Counted from the first letter of the stretch, positions 1 to 7,700 are shown. The stretch is DNA of 9,837 bases from Muribaculaceae bacterium (GCA_029056365.1 JAIDBM010000058.1:1-9837), one strand, 5' to 3'. Notes: generated from the sequence alone by a model not told the origin. Program-made: numbers and translations.

Positions 1-265
1 ATGTATTGCCCTCGATTTCACCGCTCCAGCGCCATACTTCATGGCCGTTCTTGTATAAAATAAAAGTGGGGGTGCCTTCGATTTTCTGTTCTCCGGCCAG
101 CTCAGTATTTTCATCAATATCAAGCTGATAGAAAGAAACTTCGCCCTGCAGCAGAGTCTTGATGTCTTCAATCACAGGTTCCATCTGCTGACAGTGTCCG
201 CACCAGGTGGCATAAAATTCAACGAATACCAGCGATGCCGATCCGGTTAAATCTTCATAAGTCAT
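1..265 (-). CDS. Thioredoxin-family protein, C-terminus cut by window edge
   Basis: A thiol-disulfide oxidoreductase of the thioredoxin fold. Only the first 88 codons are present and the gene runs off the left edge. The protein shows the buried beta strand (LVFVEFYATW), the redox pair in WCGHC at residues 21-25, and the cis-proline loop GTPTF with Pro66. A following strand, FILYKNGHEV, is typical of thioredoxins. There is no signal peptide, so it is probably cytosolic. The active site has His between Gly and the second Cys, as in PDI-type sites, where classical thioredoxin has Pro. From family knowledge this usually makes the disulfide more oxidising. The ATG at 265 is chosen because the fold begins a few residues later. 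It lies downstream of the DMT transporter gene on the same strand, separated by 66 bases that contain an inverted repeat. Confidence 0.9.
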   Translation of the reverse strand, partial: MTYEDLTGSASLVFVEFYATWCGHCQQMEPVIEDIKTLLQGEVSFYQLDIDENTELAGEQKIEGTPTFILYKNGHEVWRWSGEIEGNT

Positions 266-267
266 AA

Positions 268-309
268 GTATAGGAATTTAGAGTTATGCAATAATAACAA
301 TTCCTATAC
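268..309. repeat. Perfect 11-bp inverted repeat before thioredoxin gene
   Basis: The arms GTATAGGAATT (268-278) and AATTCCTATAC (299-309) are exactly complementary and enclose a 20-base A/T-rich loop. The element fills most of the gap between the transporter stop (332-334) and the thioredoxin ATG (265), ending 2 bases from that ATG. There is no T-tract on either strand, so it is not a classical intrinsic terminator. As minus-strand RNA it would form a hairpin directly before the start codon. It could be an RNA processing or translation-control hairpin, or a protein-binding site. Its role is inferred. Confidence 0.7.
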
Positions 310-331
310 ACGAAAGTTGGTTGAAGAGTTC

Positions 332-1207
332 TCAGCCCGATCCGAGCACAAGCAGAATCAGACTAAGCAGCAGAATACCAAGGTCGACCAGCTTTGGGCG
401 AATGTTCTTTTCGTGCAACACAGTCATTCCATATACAAAGCTTACTATCACGCTTCCGCGCCGCATCATCGACACAATGCCTATCATCGCGCCATCAAGA
501 GAAAGGGCATAAAAGTATGCCATATCGGCAGCTGTCAGAAACAAGGCTATGCACGGAATGCTCCATCTCCAGACAAAACAAGTGCCAGCCGACGTTTTAC
601 ATCTGAGAATCGATATGACCACAACCATTATAATACATTGGTATACTGAATACCAACCCTGTACATCAAGCGGCGAATATCTTCCGAGGAGAAACTTGTC
701 GTACAATCCGCTTGCGGCGCCGAGAACCATGGCGCCAACACTCATCCATATCCATCGCAGGTTTTCTCCGTTTTCACTTTCCTTGATTCCTGTGCGAGAA
801 ATGAACAATAACGATGTGAATCCAAGTGCCACTCCGGTCCATTGAATCCAATTGAGCCATTCGCCATAAATCAGCATAGCACCGCATAATACCAGAACCG
901 GGCGCGAAGCGTTTATAGGCCCCTGTACGGTAAGCGGCAGATGCTTTATGGCAAAGTAACCAAGCAGCCACGAACCCAGCACTATGGCCGATTTGCCAAG
1001 AATCATCAGATGTCCGGTGGCGGTATTGCCGAAGCCGTAGTTTCCGGCCGAGACAGATGCAAGAACAAGCGGCAGCATATAAACGGCGCCGAACACAGTG
1101 TTGAGCATCAGAACCATCAGTACGTCGTTGTCGCGTACCGACATTTTTTTGAAAATATCATAAAACCCCAGACACAGGGCGGACAATAAAGCAAGAGCGA
1201 TCCACAT
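332..1207 (-). CDS. EamA/DMT superfamily membrane transporter
   Basis: A 291-residue, very hydrophobic protein with about ten membrane segments in two homologous halves, the layout of the drug/metabolite transporter (EamA) family. Each half ends with the family pattern. In the first half it is a conserved Arg (SRPVLVL) followed by IYGEWLNWIQWTGVALGF. In the second half it is RRGSVIVSFVYGMTVLHE followed by a closing hydrophobic helix. The substrate cannot be told from sequence; the family exports or imports small metabolites across the inner membrane. The ATG at 1207 is preferred over an in-frame TTG at 1225, because that TTG lies inside the likely promoter -7 box and adds only six non-hydrophobic residues. 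The gene is divergent from the channel gene (85 bases between starts) and may be co-transcribed with the downstream thioredoxin gene. Confidence 0.88.
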   Translation of the reverse strand: MWIALALLSALCLGFYDIFKKMSVRDNDVLMVLMLNTVFGAVYMLPLVLASVSAGNYGFGNTATGHLMILGKSAIVLGSWLLGYFAIKHLPLTVQGPINASRPVLVLCGAMLIYGEWLNWIQWTGVALGFTSLLFISRTGIKESENGENLRWIWMSVGAMVLGAASGLYDKFLLGRYSPLDVQGWYSVYQCIIMVVVISILRCKTSAGTCFVWRWSIPCIALFLTAADMAYFYALSLDGAMIGIVSMMRRGSVIVSFVYGMTVLHEKNIRPKLVDLGILLLSLILLVLGSG

Positions 1208-1222
1208 AGTAGAAATTTTACA

Positions 1223-1230
1223 CAAAATTA
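1223..1230 (-). promoter_or_regulatory. Bacteroidetes-type -7 box of the DMT gene
   Basis: On the minus strand this reads TAATTTTG, a full match to the Bacteroidetes sigma-ABfr -7 consensus TAnnTTTG. It lies 15 bases before the ATG at 1207, implying a leader of only about ten nucleotides. The -33 element is weak: a TTTA lies about 22 bases further upstream. The call rests on the -7 match and its position. Confidence 0.5.
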
Positions 1231-1292
1231 CTAATTTTTTTCGAACTTACTCTAAACGTATATGCACGGTAAGGTGTTAGAATTCCATATTT

Positions 1293-2024
1293 ATGCGTGT
1301 TAATTTATCTATAACTGATATCACAATGCTTAGACTTAAAACACCGCCACATCTTGGTAAAATCCAGAATCTATGTCTGTTGCTTCTGCATGTCACAGTT
1401 ATAGCGGGAGCCGTGTTGCTTGTATTGCTGATAAGTTTCGACACATTCCGCAATGTTTCTTTTCTGGGAGACCCGTCATATCTGCATGCCCAGTTCTGGA
1501 TTTGCATGTTGTTTCTTGCCGATATTGTAATAGAATTTATCATGTCGCCGAAAAAATGGGAGTACATGGTGTCGCATCTGTTCTTTTTCCTGATATGTAT
1601 CCCATATATCACCATATTCGATTACATGGAATTGGAAATAACCGGGGAATTGCGGTTTGTGATGCGCGTCATACCTATGGTGCGGGCTGCCTATGTACTT
1701 GCCATGATAACCGGCACACTGAGTCGCAGCAGAGTCACAGACATGTTTACCTGTTACATAATACTGCTTCTGACGATAGTCTATTTTTCAAGCATGATGT
1801 TTTATGTTGAAGAACATAATGTAAATCCGGATCTCACAAGCTATTGGCAGGCATTGTGGTGGTCGGTCATGAACATGACTACAGCCGGATGTTACATAAA
1901 CGAATATACGGCAGTAGGGCGTGTTTTGTCGGTTATTCTATCAGGTGGAGGACTGGTACTTTTTCCAGTTTTTACTGTGTATATAGCCCATGCGGTGGCA
2001 GGCTCACCGACCGATGACCAGTAA
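1293..2024 (+). CDS. Voltage-gated-channel-like membrane protein with degenerate pore filter
   Basis: A 243-residue protein with the layout of a six-segment ion channel. Hydrophobic helices lie at about residues 26-48, 67-85, 94-111, 151-171 and 211-236. A positively charged segment at 121-147 (Arg121, 125, 131, 145 and 147) resembles a weak S4. Before the last helix comes a pore-loop sequence, WQALWWSVMNMTTAGCY, at 185-201. In K+ channels the filter reads T-V-G-Y-G. Here the aligned residues are T197, A198, G199, C200 and Y201, so the Tyr-Gly end is lost and classical K+ selectivity is unlikely. There is no large cytosolic domain. It could pass another cation or be a non-conducting relative. 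The ATG at 1293 is the first in frame; ATG 1326 is a possible alternative. The gene stands alone and ends at a strong terminator. Confidence 0.8.
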   Translation: MRVNLSITDITMLRLKTPPHLGKIQNLCLLLLHVTVIAGAVLLVLLISFDTFRNVSFLGDPSYLHAQFWICMLFLADIVIEFIMSPKKWEYMVSHLFFFLICIPYITIFDYMELEITGELRFVMRVIPMVRAAYVLAMITGTLSRSRVTDMFTCYIILLLTIVYFSSMMFYVEEHNVNPDLTSYWQALWWSVMNMTTAGCYINEYTAVGRVLSVILSGGGLVLFPVFTVYIAHAVAGSPTDDQ

Positions 2025-2084
2025 TCACAGTCCAAATTTGATTTCAGGATAACAAAGCCGATATTGAATAAATTCACGATATCC

Positions 2085-2130
2085 AAACCTTGATTTTCGC
2101 AGCGGAAGTCAAGGTTTCTTTTTTATTTCT
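2085..2130 (+). terminator. Intrinsic terminator of the channel gene
   Basis: A 9-bp perfect stem (AAACCTTGA at 2085-2093 with TCAAGGTTT at 2109-2117) can be extended by a few weaker pairs. It is followed directly by a T-rich tract, CTTTTTTATTT. It lies 60 bases after the channel stop codon and is the clearest terminator in the window. It isolates the channel transcript from the downstream operon. Confidence 0.85.
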
Positions 2131-2148
2131 ATTTCATTCAAATCTCTT
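2127..2148 (+). repeat. Direct repeat copy 1 (22 bp)
   Basis: This matches positions 2303-2324 at 21 of 22 bases, the single difference being an A for T late in the repeat. It runs into a short palindrome, TCTCTTGATAAGAGA, at 2143-2157. It overlaps the T-rich tail of the terminator. Function is unknown. Confidence 0.65.
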
Positions 2149-2172
2149 GATAAGAGATAATTATATCGGCGG

Positions 2173-2180
2173 CAAAGATA
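2173..2180 (-). promoter_or_regulatory. Possible minus-strand -7 box, no gene downstream
   Basis: The minus strand reads TATCTTTG followed by CCGCC, matching the Bacteroidetes -7 consensus TAnnTTTG. No clear -33 element lies 19-21 bases upstream. No ORF follows on the minus strand before the back of the channel gene. If active it would make a short antisense or small RNA crossing the channel terminator. It may equally be chance. Confidence 0.25.
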
Positions 2181-2302
2181 CTAATTCTAATTGAGATAAA
2201 GGATGTTACGATGTTACAAAACAATTACAATCAAGGCGTTTTTTATTTGTTGTTTAGCAAATTGAAAACTTTGAGCAAGAAATATCACTGATTATCAACA
2301 AG

Positions 2303-2324
2303 TTCTATTTCATTCAATTCTCTT
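2303..2324 (+). repeat. Direct repeat copy 2 (22 bp)
   Basis: This is the second copy of the unit at 2127-2148, offset by 176 bases. It is also followed by a small imperfect hairpin (TCTT with AAGA). The pair may be regulatory binding sites or the trace of an old duplication in the intergenic region. Confidence 0.65.
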
Positions 2325-2364
2325 ATCAAAAGATGACTAATCAAATTGTCATTATTTCAAGAAA

Positions 2365-2457
2365 TGACACACTTTCAATAATCACGGAGCGTAGCGGCAG
2401 TCGATGGGACTGACGACCGCGAAGCGCACTCGGGAAAATAGGATTCGGAGTGTGTCA
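2365..2457. repeat. GC-rich nested-hairpin element with 9-bp inverted repeat ends
   Basis: Perfect outer arms TGACACACT (2365-2373) and AGTGTGTCA (2449-2457) enclose a core that is GC-rich in an AT-rich region. In the core, CAGTC (2398-2402) pairs with GACTG (2408-2412) around a 5-base loop. GCGG (2394-2397) pairs with CCGC (2417-2420), and GCGT (2389-2392) pairs with GCGC (2424-2427). The result is a long bulged hairpin. It could be a structured 5' leader of the kinase operon, a REP- or MITE-like repeat, or a protein-binding palindrome. It does not match any riboswitch or small RNA I recognise. Confidence 0.6.
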
Positions 2458-2533
2458 CGGTTGGAATTTCAAAGGCTTATATAGGAACTCTTTGATTAAA
2501 AGATAAACATAATCACGAAGTTATATAGTCGGT

Positions 2534-3526
2534 ATGATAAAAAAATTATTCAATAAGGTAGTTTCAGCTCTGCTTCCAGACGAGTCACAAGAAGAGCAGA
2601 CATCTTTTGAACAGAAAAAAGGCGTTGTGGCACCTCGCCAACGTGTGCTCAATAAACTCAAGGAACAGTTCCTGACTGAGATGGCCAATGAAACGACTAC
2701 AGAAAGTCTCTTATATCATACCTCTTTCACGGTATATATCAGAGAGACGGAGTACGACCGGCTTTCGCCCAGTTTCGCACAAACAGTCCGCGATGCTATT
2801 AACATATTTATAAAGGAATTGCGTAGAGTTGTAAAGAACTATCCGGATTATCAAAATCACTCAAAGTATTGGGAGATGCAGCTTGTAGCAATTCCGGAAG
2901 ACTCGGAAATCGATGGGGTAAGTGCCGAAATATTGGCCGAGAATCCTATCATTATCAAATCGAAGTTATTTGCGGATAATCAATATGATTCCCGTATGCA
3001 GGATGATGTTCGATGTGTAACCACTATTCATACAAAGGATTCGTCAAAAGAGATGCCCAATGCTTTTAACCTTGCGTCTTTGAAGGGTTTAACGGAACTG
3101 GCCAAAGACAAATATCGGATTGAGTTCAATCTTAATGACGCAGTCGGTGAAACTCCAAAAAGCGAGGCCGAAAAGTCCGGCAATAGAAAGAACGTGTGTG
3201 CGACTCTCCACATAGTCGACGGAGATTTTATTCTTGGAGAACGGAAGTATCATGTTTACAATATGACCGGCGATAAGTTGCTGGTGTCCGGGAAAAATGG
3301 TTCTTCTTCAAAAAACGCCGATGAAATACATATAAATGACGAATCAGTACCGAATCCGGTGTTGGAAATAATCCGGGATAAAAACACCGGACTATTTTCC
3401 ATGAAGGTATGGGGCGATGTAAAGATTGGCGGCAAACGTATTGAGCCCGGTTCCGCAGTGACATTGCCTCACAATTCGAGCATTATAATAAATGAAGATT
3501 ACCAGATAGATTTCAAAACCAAATAA
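2534..3526 (+). CDS. FhaA-like protein: DUF3662-type N-terminus plus degenerate FHA-like C-terminus
   Basis: A 330-residue soluble protein with no membrane segment. Residues about 36-145 resemble the N-terminal domain of actinobacterial FhaA (DUF3662): after a basic helix comes a strand, then EYDRLSPSF, an amphipathic helix with RDAINIFIKELRRVV, and the strand WEMQLVAIPEDSE. A charged linker (146-220) leads to a beta-rich C-terminal domain (221-330) aligned with FHA folds. NADEIHINDESV there corresponds to the FHA strand before the Ser-x-x-His loop, and GDVKIGGKRIEPGSAVTL to the closing NG-x-x-VNG region. The usual Gly-Arg is Gly253-Lys254, and the Arg-His of the SxxRH motif is replaced by Pro275-Val276, so phosphothreonine binding is doubtful. 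In actinobacteria FhaA is a kinase substrate and adaptor at the wall-synthesis site. Here it opens an operon with phosphatase, SEDS-PBP and kinase genes. The family call is from pattern similarity, not a search. Confidence 0.65.
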   Translation: MIKKLFNKVVSALLPDESQEEQTSFEQKKGVVAPRQRVLNKLKEQFLTEMANETTTESLLYHTSFTVYIRETEYDRLSPSFAQTVRDAINIFIKELRRVVKNYPDYQNHSKYWEMQLVAIPEDSEIDGVSAEILAENPIIIKSKLFADNQYDSRMQDDVRCVTTIHTKDSSKEMPNAFNLASLKGLTELAKDKYRIEFNLNDAVGETPKSEAEKSGNRKNVCATLHIVDGDFILGERKYHVYNMTGDKLLVSGKNGSSSKNADEIHINDESVPNPVLEIIRDKNTGLFSMKVWGDVKIGGKRIEPGSAVTLPHNSSIIINEDYQIDFKTK

Positions 3527-3528
3527 TT

Positions 3529-3609
3529 ATGAATTATCTGTTTATCATAGGGCTATGCTGTCTGGTAGCCTACTTGTTTTATTCTCATTTCAAGTCATTG
3601 CCCAAATGA
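3529..3609 (+). CDS. Single-pass membrane microprotein (26 aa) in FhaB position
   Basis: A 26-residue ORF starts 2 bases after the FhaA-like stop and ends in TGA that overlaps the phosphatase ATG (ATGA at 3606-3609), the signature of coupled translation. Residues 3-18 form one hydrophobic helix (LFIIGLCCLVAYLFYS) with a basic tail (HFKSLPK), predicting an N-out or short C-in inner-membrane peptide. No homology can be claimed at this length. Its position between the FhaA-like and PstP-like genes is where actinobacteria carry fhaB, whose product has an N-terminal membrane helix before its FHA domain. It could therefore be a reduced FhaB-like anchor, or a new small partner of the phosphatase or synthase. 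Support comes from the spacing, the overlap and the clean helix. Confidence 0.6.
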   Translation: MNYLFIIGLCCLVAYLFYSHFKSLPK

Positions 3610-4727
3610 CAGGGAGCAGATTTTCCGCCAGTTTTTTTGGTGCGACCAATCAAGGCATGGTACGCACCAATAATGAAGACACCTATATTTGTCGACATAT
3701 ATGGGATGAAAGTCATATACTCTGTGCCGCAATTGACGGATTAGGCGGATATGAAGGAGGAGAGATTGCCGCTGAGCTGGCACGCACAACCATAATAAAG
3801 CATCTGGAAGATTTTCCGGCAAAGAAAACCGGAGAGATGCTGAAAGCCTCACTCATAGCTGCGAATAACGAAATTATACACCAGCATGAGTCACGTCCGA
3901 AAGTTTCTCGGATGGGATGTGTTGCTTCGGTCGGAATCATAGACCTGTCGCAAGGAGTCATAAGCATTGCCCACGTAGGCGATTCCCGTATATACCAGTT
4001 TGTAAACGGAGAATTGAAGAAACTGACACACGATCATTCTCTGGTTGGATATAGAGAGGAAACCGGAGAACTGTCTGAAGAGGATGCGATGAACCATCCC
4101 AGAAGGAATGTCATAGATCGATTTCTTGGCGACCAGGCCTTGAGCTTTGATTCTGATGGCTATGTTGAAGTTTCAGTATGGCCGATAACCGGAGATACAC
4201 AATATCTGTTTTGTTCCGATGGCTTGACTGATTTAATAACCAGCGGGCAAATTTCCCGAATTCTTTCTTCGGAACACACTGTCGAGGAAAAAACCGAGGC
4301 ATTTATATCGTCGGCCAACGAGGCCGGAGGCAAGGACAACATTACGGTGGTATTGACAGATATAAGAGCTAATGTAATAGAGAGTCCGGAAAATGAACGC
4401 AATATTCAAGAACCCACAACAGGAAAAGGTCCGTTGTGCCGCAGGCGGTTTATTCTTGGTTTAATTTCAGGAGTGATACTTGGCTCGGCTGTCATGTATG
4501 TATTTCAGAGACTTGTCAATGATTCGAACGAAGCGGAAATACGAACACAAACGCACAAGCAAGGGCCTGATTACCGGAAAAACACCGGGCTCGAACTTGA
4601 AAATACCATTCCGGAAGACTCTATTGCAAAGCAGACAGCGGCAGACAAAACCAACCATGCGGATTTAAAGTCCACTGATAATCATAGTCCGGCTGACGAA
4701 GTCCTCCAAGAGCCGATTCGACAATAA
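3606..4727 (+). CDS. PP2C-family Ser/Thr phosphatase, membrane-anchored (PstP-like)
   Basis: A 373-residue metal-dependent protein phosphatase that should remove phosphate from Ser/Thr on kinase targets. The PP2C motifs are in order: RTNNED at 20-25, DGLGGYEGGE at 44-53, AHVGDSR at 122-128, LTHDHS at 140-145, SDGLTDL at 204-210 and GGKDNIT at 241-247. The metal-binding acidic residues Asp25, Asp44, Asp205 and Asp244 are all present, so it should be active. One membrane helix at about 282-300, flanked by RRR, is followed by a charged 70-residue tail predicted outside the membrane. This matches mycobacterial PstP: cytosolic catalytic domain, single anchor, extracytoplasmic tail. An upstream in-frame ATG (3555) would add a signal-like stretch and export the catalytic domain. 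ATG 3606 is preferred because it overlaps the preceding stop and begins just before the fold. Confidence 0.9.
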   Translation: MTGSRFSASFFGATNQGMVRTNNEDTYICRHIWDESHILCAAIDGLGGYEGGEIAAELARTTIIKHLEDFPAKKTGEMLKASLIAANNEIIHQHESRPKVSRMGCVASVGIIDLSQGVISIAHVGDSRIYQFVNGELKKLTHDHSLVGYREETGELSEEDAMNHPRRNVIDRFLGDQALSFDSDGYVEVSVWPITGDTQYLFCSDGLTDLITSGQISRILSSEHTVEEKTEAFISSANEAGGKDNITVVLTDIRANVIESPENERNIQEPTTGKGPLCRRRFILGLISGVILGSAVMYVFQRLVNDSNEAEIRTQTHKQGPDYRKNTGLELENTIPEDSIAKQTAADKTNHADLKSTDNHSPADEVLQEPIRQ

Positions 4728-4747
4728 ACTAACTTTTTCAATTTACC

Positions 4748-7700
4748 ATGACTCCTAAGAAAGCATTAGCTGCGTATATACTTACGGTATTAGTATTTCT
4801 GACGGGTACTCTATCCCTGTATCATAATCTGAAACCTCAGTTAGACGAGGCGACTCAAGCTATTGAACAGGGTTCGACCTTAGTATTAAAGAAAGGAATC
4901 GACCAAAAGAAACTGTCCGACAGATTATATAACGGCGGTTATTTTGACAACCGTCAGGATGCGGATTTTGTAGCTTCGCAGCTGAAAAAATATTTAGAAG
5001 CAAATGGCTCATTCCCAAATTTAGGTTCTTTGCTCAAGCCGGAATTAAAGGTGGCAGTCGACTCGGTGTTGACTGTTTGTGGAGAGGGCTTCAGAACGCG
5101 TATAGAAACAGACTTGTATAAACTCGGAAAAACAAAGAAGTTTGAAGATGCCGTTGCGAAAAGTAATTGTTCCTCCGTGTTTGAACAACCTGGAGCAAAC
5201 GGACTGATTAGTGTTAAAATCAATAACGCCAAGGGGGTAAACGCGCCGGTTTCTGGTATTCCTGTAAGACTCAAACTCTATGACTATAGAAAAACATACC
5301 GATATAGCGAGCAGAAAAACAAGGAAGGCAAGGTTGAGAAAAAAGACAGCACGTTAGTTGATGAAGTATTGGTTGACAGCATAATCGGGATTGCGAAGAC
5401 CGATAAAAACGGTATAGCGACTTTCAAAGTTAAAAATGGGGCGCATTACAGTGTACTCCCCGTCTGCAAGGGATTCCAATATGGCCGGGAAAAGGGAACA
5501 ACCAAAGGCGCACTGTCAGGCGAACTCCAGATTTCGTTCGCCCAGAAACCGCATGTCATAAGTCTGCTGTCACCTCAGGTTTTCTCAAATCTAAAATATG
5601 ACAAGACTCTGGTGGTCCGTACTCCTGCCGAGGTTAAGGATTCTCTTATCAGGATGGCGTTGGTGTTTATTCTGGGATGGGGCGTTTTCCAGCTTTTCAT
5701 TTTCCAGCTTGACAGGAAGTCAGGCACCCGCAGCGACTATCTGTTAATTATCGCCATAATGATAATCTCCGGTATAGGGATACTGGCCAGTTACGGTATA
5801 TGGAATCCGCTTACAGATACCTTGTATGGGGCTGTGATGTCCGGCGGACTTCTTTTAGGCTTTGTTGCAATGTCGTTGGTCGCCCTTGTAAACTATGCAA
5901 AACTTGATGCCCGTCTGTCATCAAGCAAATGGTGGATTCTCAGAAATTATGGCTGGACAGTATTAGCGGTAGCGTTCGGACTGCTGTGTATGCTATATCT
6001 TTTCGGCACCGGGCCGGAAGGAAGTGATGCGAAGGTTAATCTTTTCGGACTTCAGCCCAGTGAGATATCACGCATTTTGATTGTGATTTTCATCGCATGG
6101 TTCTTTGCACGTAAAGCAACCCTCATTCAGGATTTCAGCCAACGGCTCACGAGTCTTACAATCAGACGTCAGCTTGCTACCATATCCGGGATAATCCTCG
6201 GCATGATGGTTCTGATGGCAGTATATCTTATTTTAAGTGATATGGGTCCGGCATTGGTAGTGCTTGTGTCATTCATCCTGGTTTATTCGATGGCCCGCCG
6301 CGATTTCGCCCAGTTGTTGTTAGGATTGGTTACGTTCATTATATTGATGCTCGGAACCCGATGGCTTAACAACTCTTTGCCTTCCCTGTTATTGGCTGCC
6401 GCTGTATGGTTCATAGTATGGACAGCTTATTGGTATTGGAAGAAAAGACAGATATATGAGAGTGCGATTTTTCTCAACCTTGTTATAGTGGTGTTTGCCC
6501 TCGCGGGCCAGATATTGGAATCAATCGGCCAGCATGGACTTGCGGCCCGATTGACCAACAGAACCGATATGGCGTGGGAAGGTGTCTGGAATAACGAGGT
6601 ATTGGGAGGAGACCAGGTTGTACAGGGAATATGGAGTCTGGCTACCGGCGGACTTACCGGCTTAGGACTCGGCAATGGAAGTCCGTCGATAGTTCCGGCA
6701 GGTCATACCGACATGATTTTCACCACTATCGGCGAAATGCTTGGCCTTGTAGGGCTGATGCTTGTAGTACTCTGTTTCTTCGTAATTGTTCACCGAACCA
6801 TCCTGATAGGTCGCAGAGCGGGGTATGCGTTTCCGTTTTATCTGGCCACAGGCTTAGGCATTGTTACGGGTATTCAATTCCTCACTATTGTCGCCGGCTC
6901 TATAGGATTGCTTCCACTTACAGGTGTGACATTGCCGTTCCTTAGTTATGGACGTGTAAGTTTTATAATGTCGCTGGCATCATTCGGCTTTGTTGTGTCG
7001 ATATCAAGGCTGAGGGCAAACGAGATTCAGAGAAAATATACCAGCTCATTCAATGGTTCAATAGCTGCATGCTCCGGACTGTTCTTACTCATTGCCGTCA
7101 TGCTTTTGGGAACAGCCGCCAAATATCAGATATTTTCGCGTGGCGATACGTTGATAAGACCGGCCTATGTGACAAACATGGAGGGTGCGCGAATTGTAGA
7201 ATATAATCCACGAATCAGACTTGTGTTACGCAAACTTGAAGCAGGCAATATTTATGACCGTAACGGCTTGTTGTTAGCGACATCTTCGCGCGATGAACTC
7301 TCTTACGAAAAAGATAATCTGATAAAGGCCGGAGTATCTGCGTCAATGTATAAAAACGAAGATAATAAACGCAAACGAAGGTACTATCCGTTTGGGAATC
7401 ACACTCTCTTTATGCTGGGAGATTATAACACTCTCAAGGTTTTCGGATATTACGATGATAACCCTATAGGCTATCTGGCCGAGGCTCGTCATCAGAACGA
7501 ACTTCGAGGTATTGATATCCCGTCGCGCAAGGACACATTAACGGCTCATAAGTATAAGGAGAACCGCTTTATGGATGAAGTTGACAGCGTGTTCACTGTC
7601 AGGGAATATGATTATAGCAATCTGCTTAAAGCCGGCTTCCTTGATTACGGAATTGAACGTAATCCAGTAATCGAAGAACATAATTTGCGAAGAGCCAAGA

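Larger units (their letters stand above)
2025..2533. other. Long intergenic region without a convincing gene
   Basis: This stretch has frequent stops and no ORF with recognisable protein features; the best plus-strand candidate is a 20-codon ORF at 2203 with no support. It contains the channel terminator, two copies of a 22-bp repeat, a tandem GATGTTAC duplication (2202-2217), a minus-strand -7-like box and a GC-rich hairpin element (2365-2457). The promoter of the downstream operon should lie here, but I find no full TAnnTTTG match on the plus strand. AAACTTTG at 2266-2273 differs at one position and would give a leader of roughly 250 bases containing the hairpin element. That is a weak candidate only. 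Confidence 0.7.

Noticed and set aside
317..649. 110-residue plus-strand frame opposite the DMT transporter
   Set aside because: Low-complexity polar sequence antisense to a clear membrane protein; no coding support.
1208..1225. TTG start six codons upstream for the DMT transporter
   Set aside because: The TTG lies within the TAATTTTG -7 box and would probably not be transcribed. ATG 1207 begins directly at the first membrane helix.
1373..1810. 145-residue open frame overlapping the channel gene in another frame
   Set aside because: It is rich in Cys and His with no fold pattern, while the overlapping frame encodes regular membrane helices and a pore loop.
2203..2265. 20-codon ORF in the intergenic region
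   Set aside because: It has no coupling to neighbours and no recognisable feature, and its start lies in the tandem GATGTTAC repeat. A chance ORF is most likely.
3555..3605. Longer phosphatase start at ATG 3555, giving a signal-peptide-like N-terminus
   Set aside because: It would export the PP2C domain away from its cytosolic targets and conflicts with the later membrane anchor. ATG 3606 overlaps the previous stop and begins just before the fold.
3598..3612. Programmed -1 frameshift joining the membrane microprotein to the phosphatase
   Set aside because: The CCC AAA TGA junction is not a proper slippery heptamer for a -1 shift, since the shifted codons do not re-pair. ATGA termination-reinitiation explains it better.
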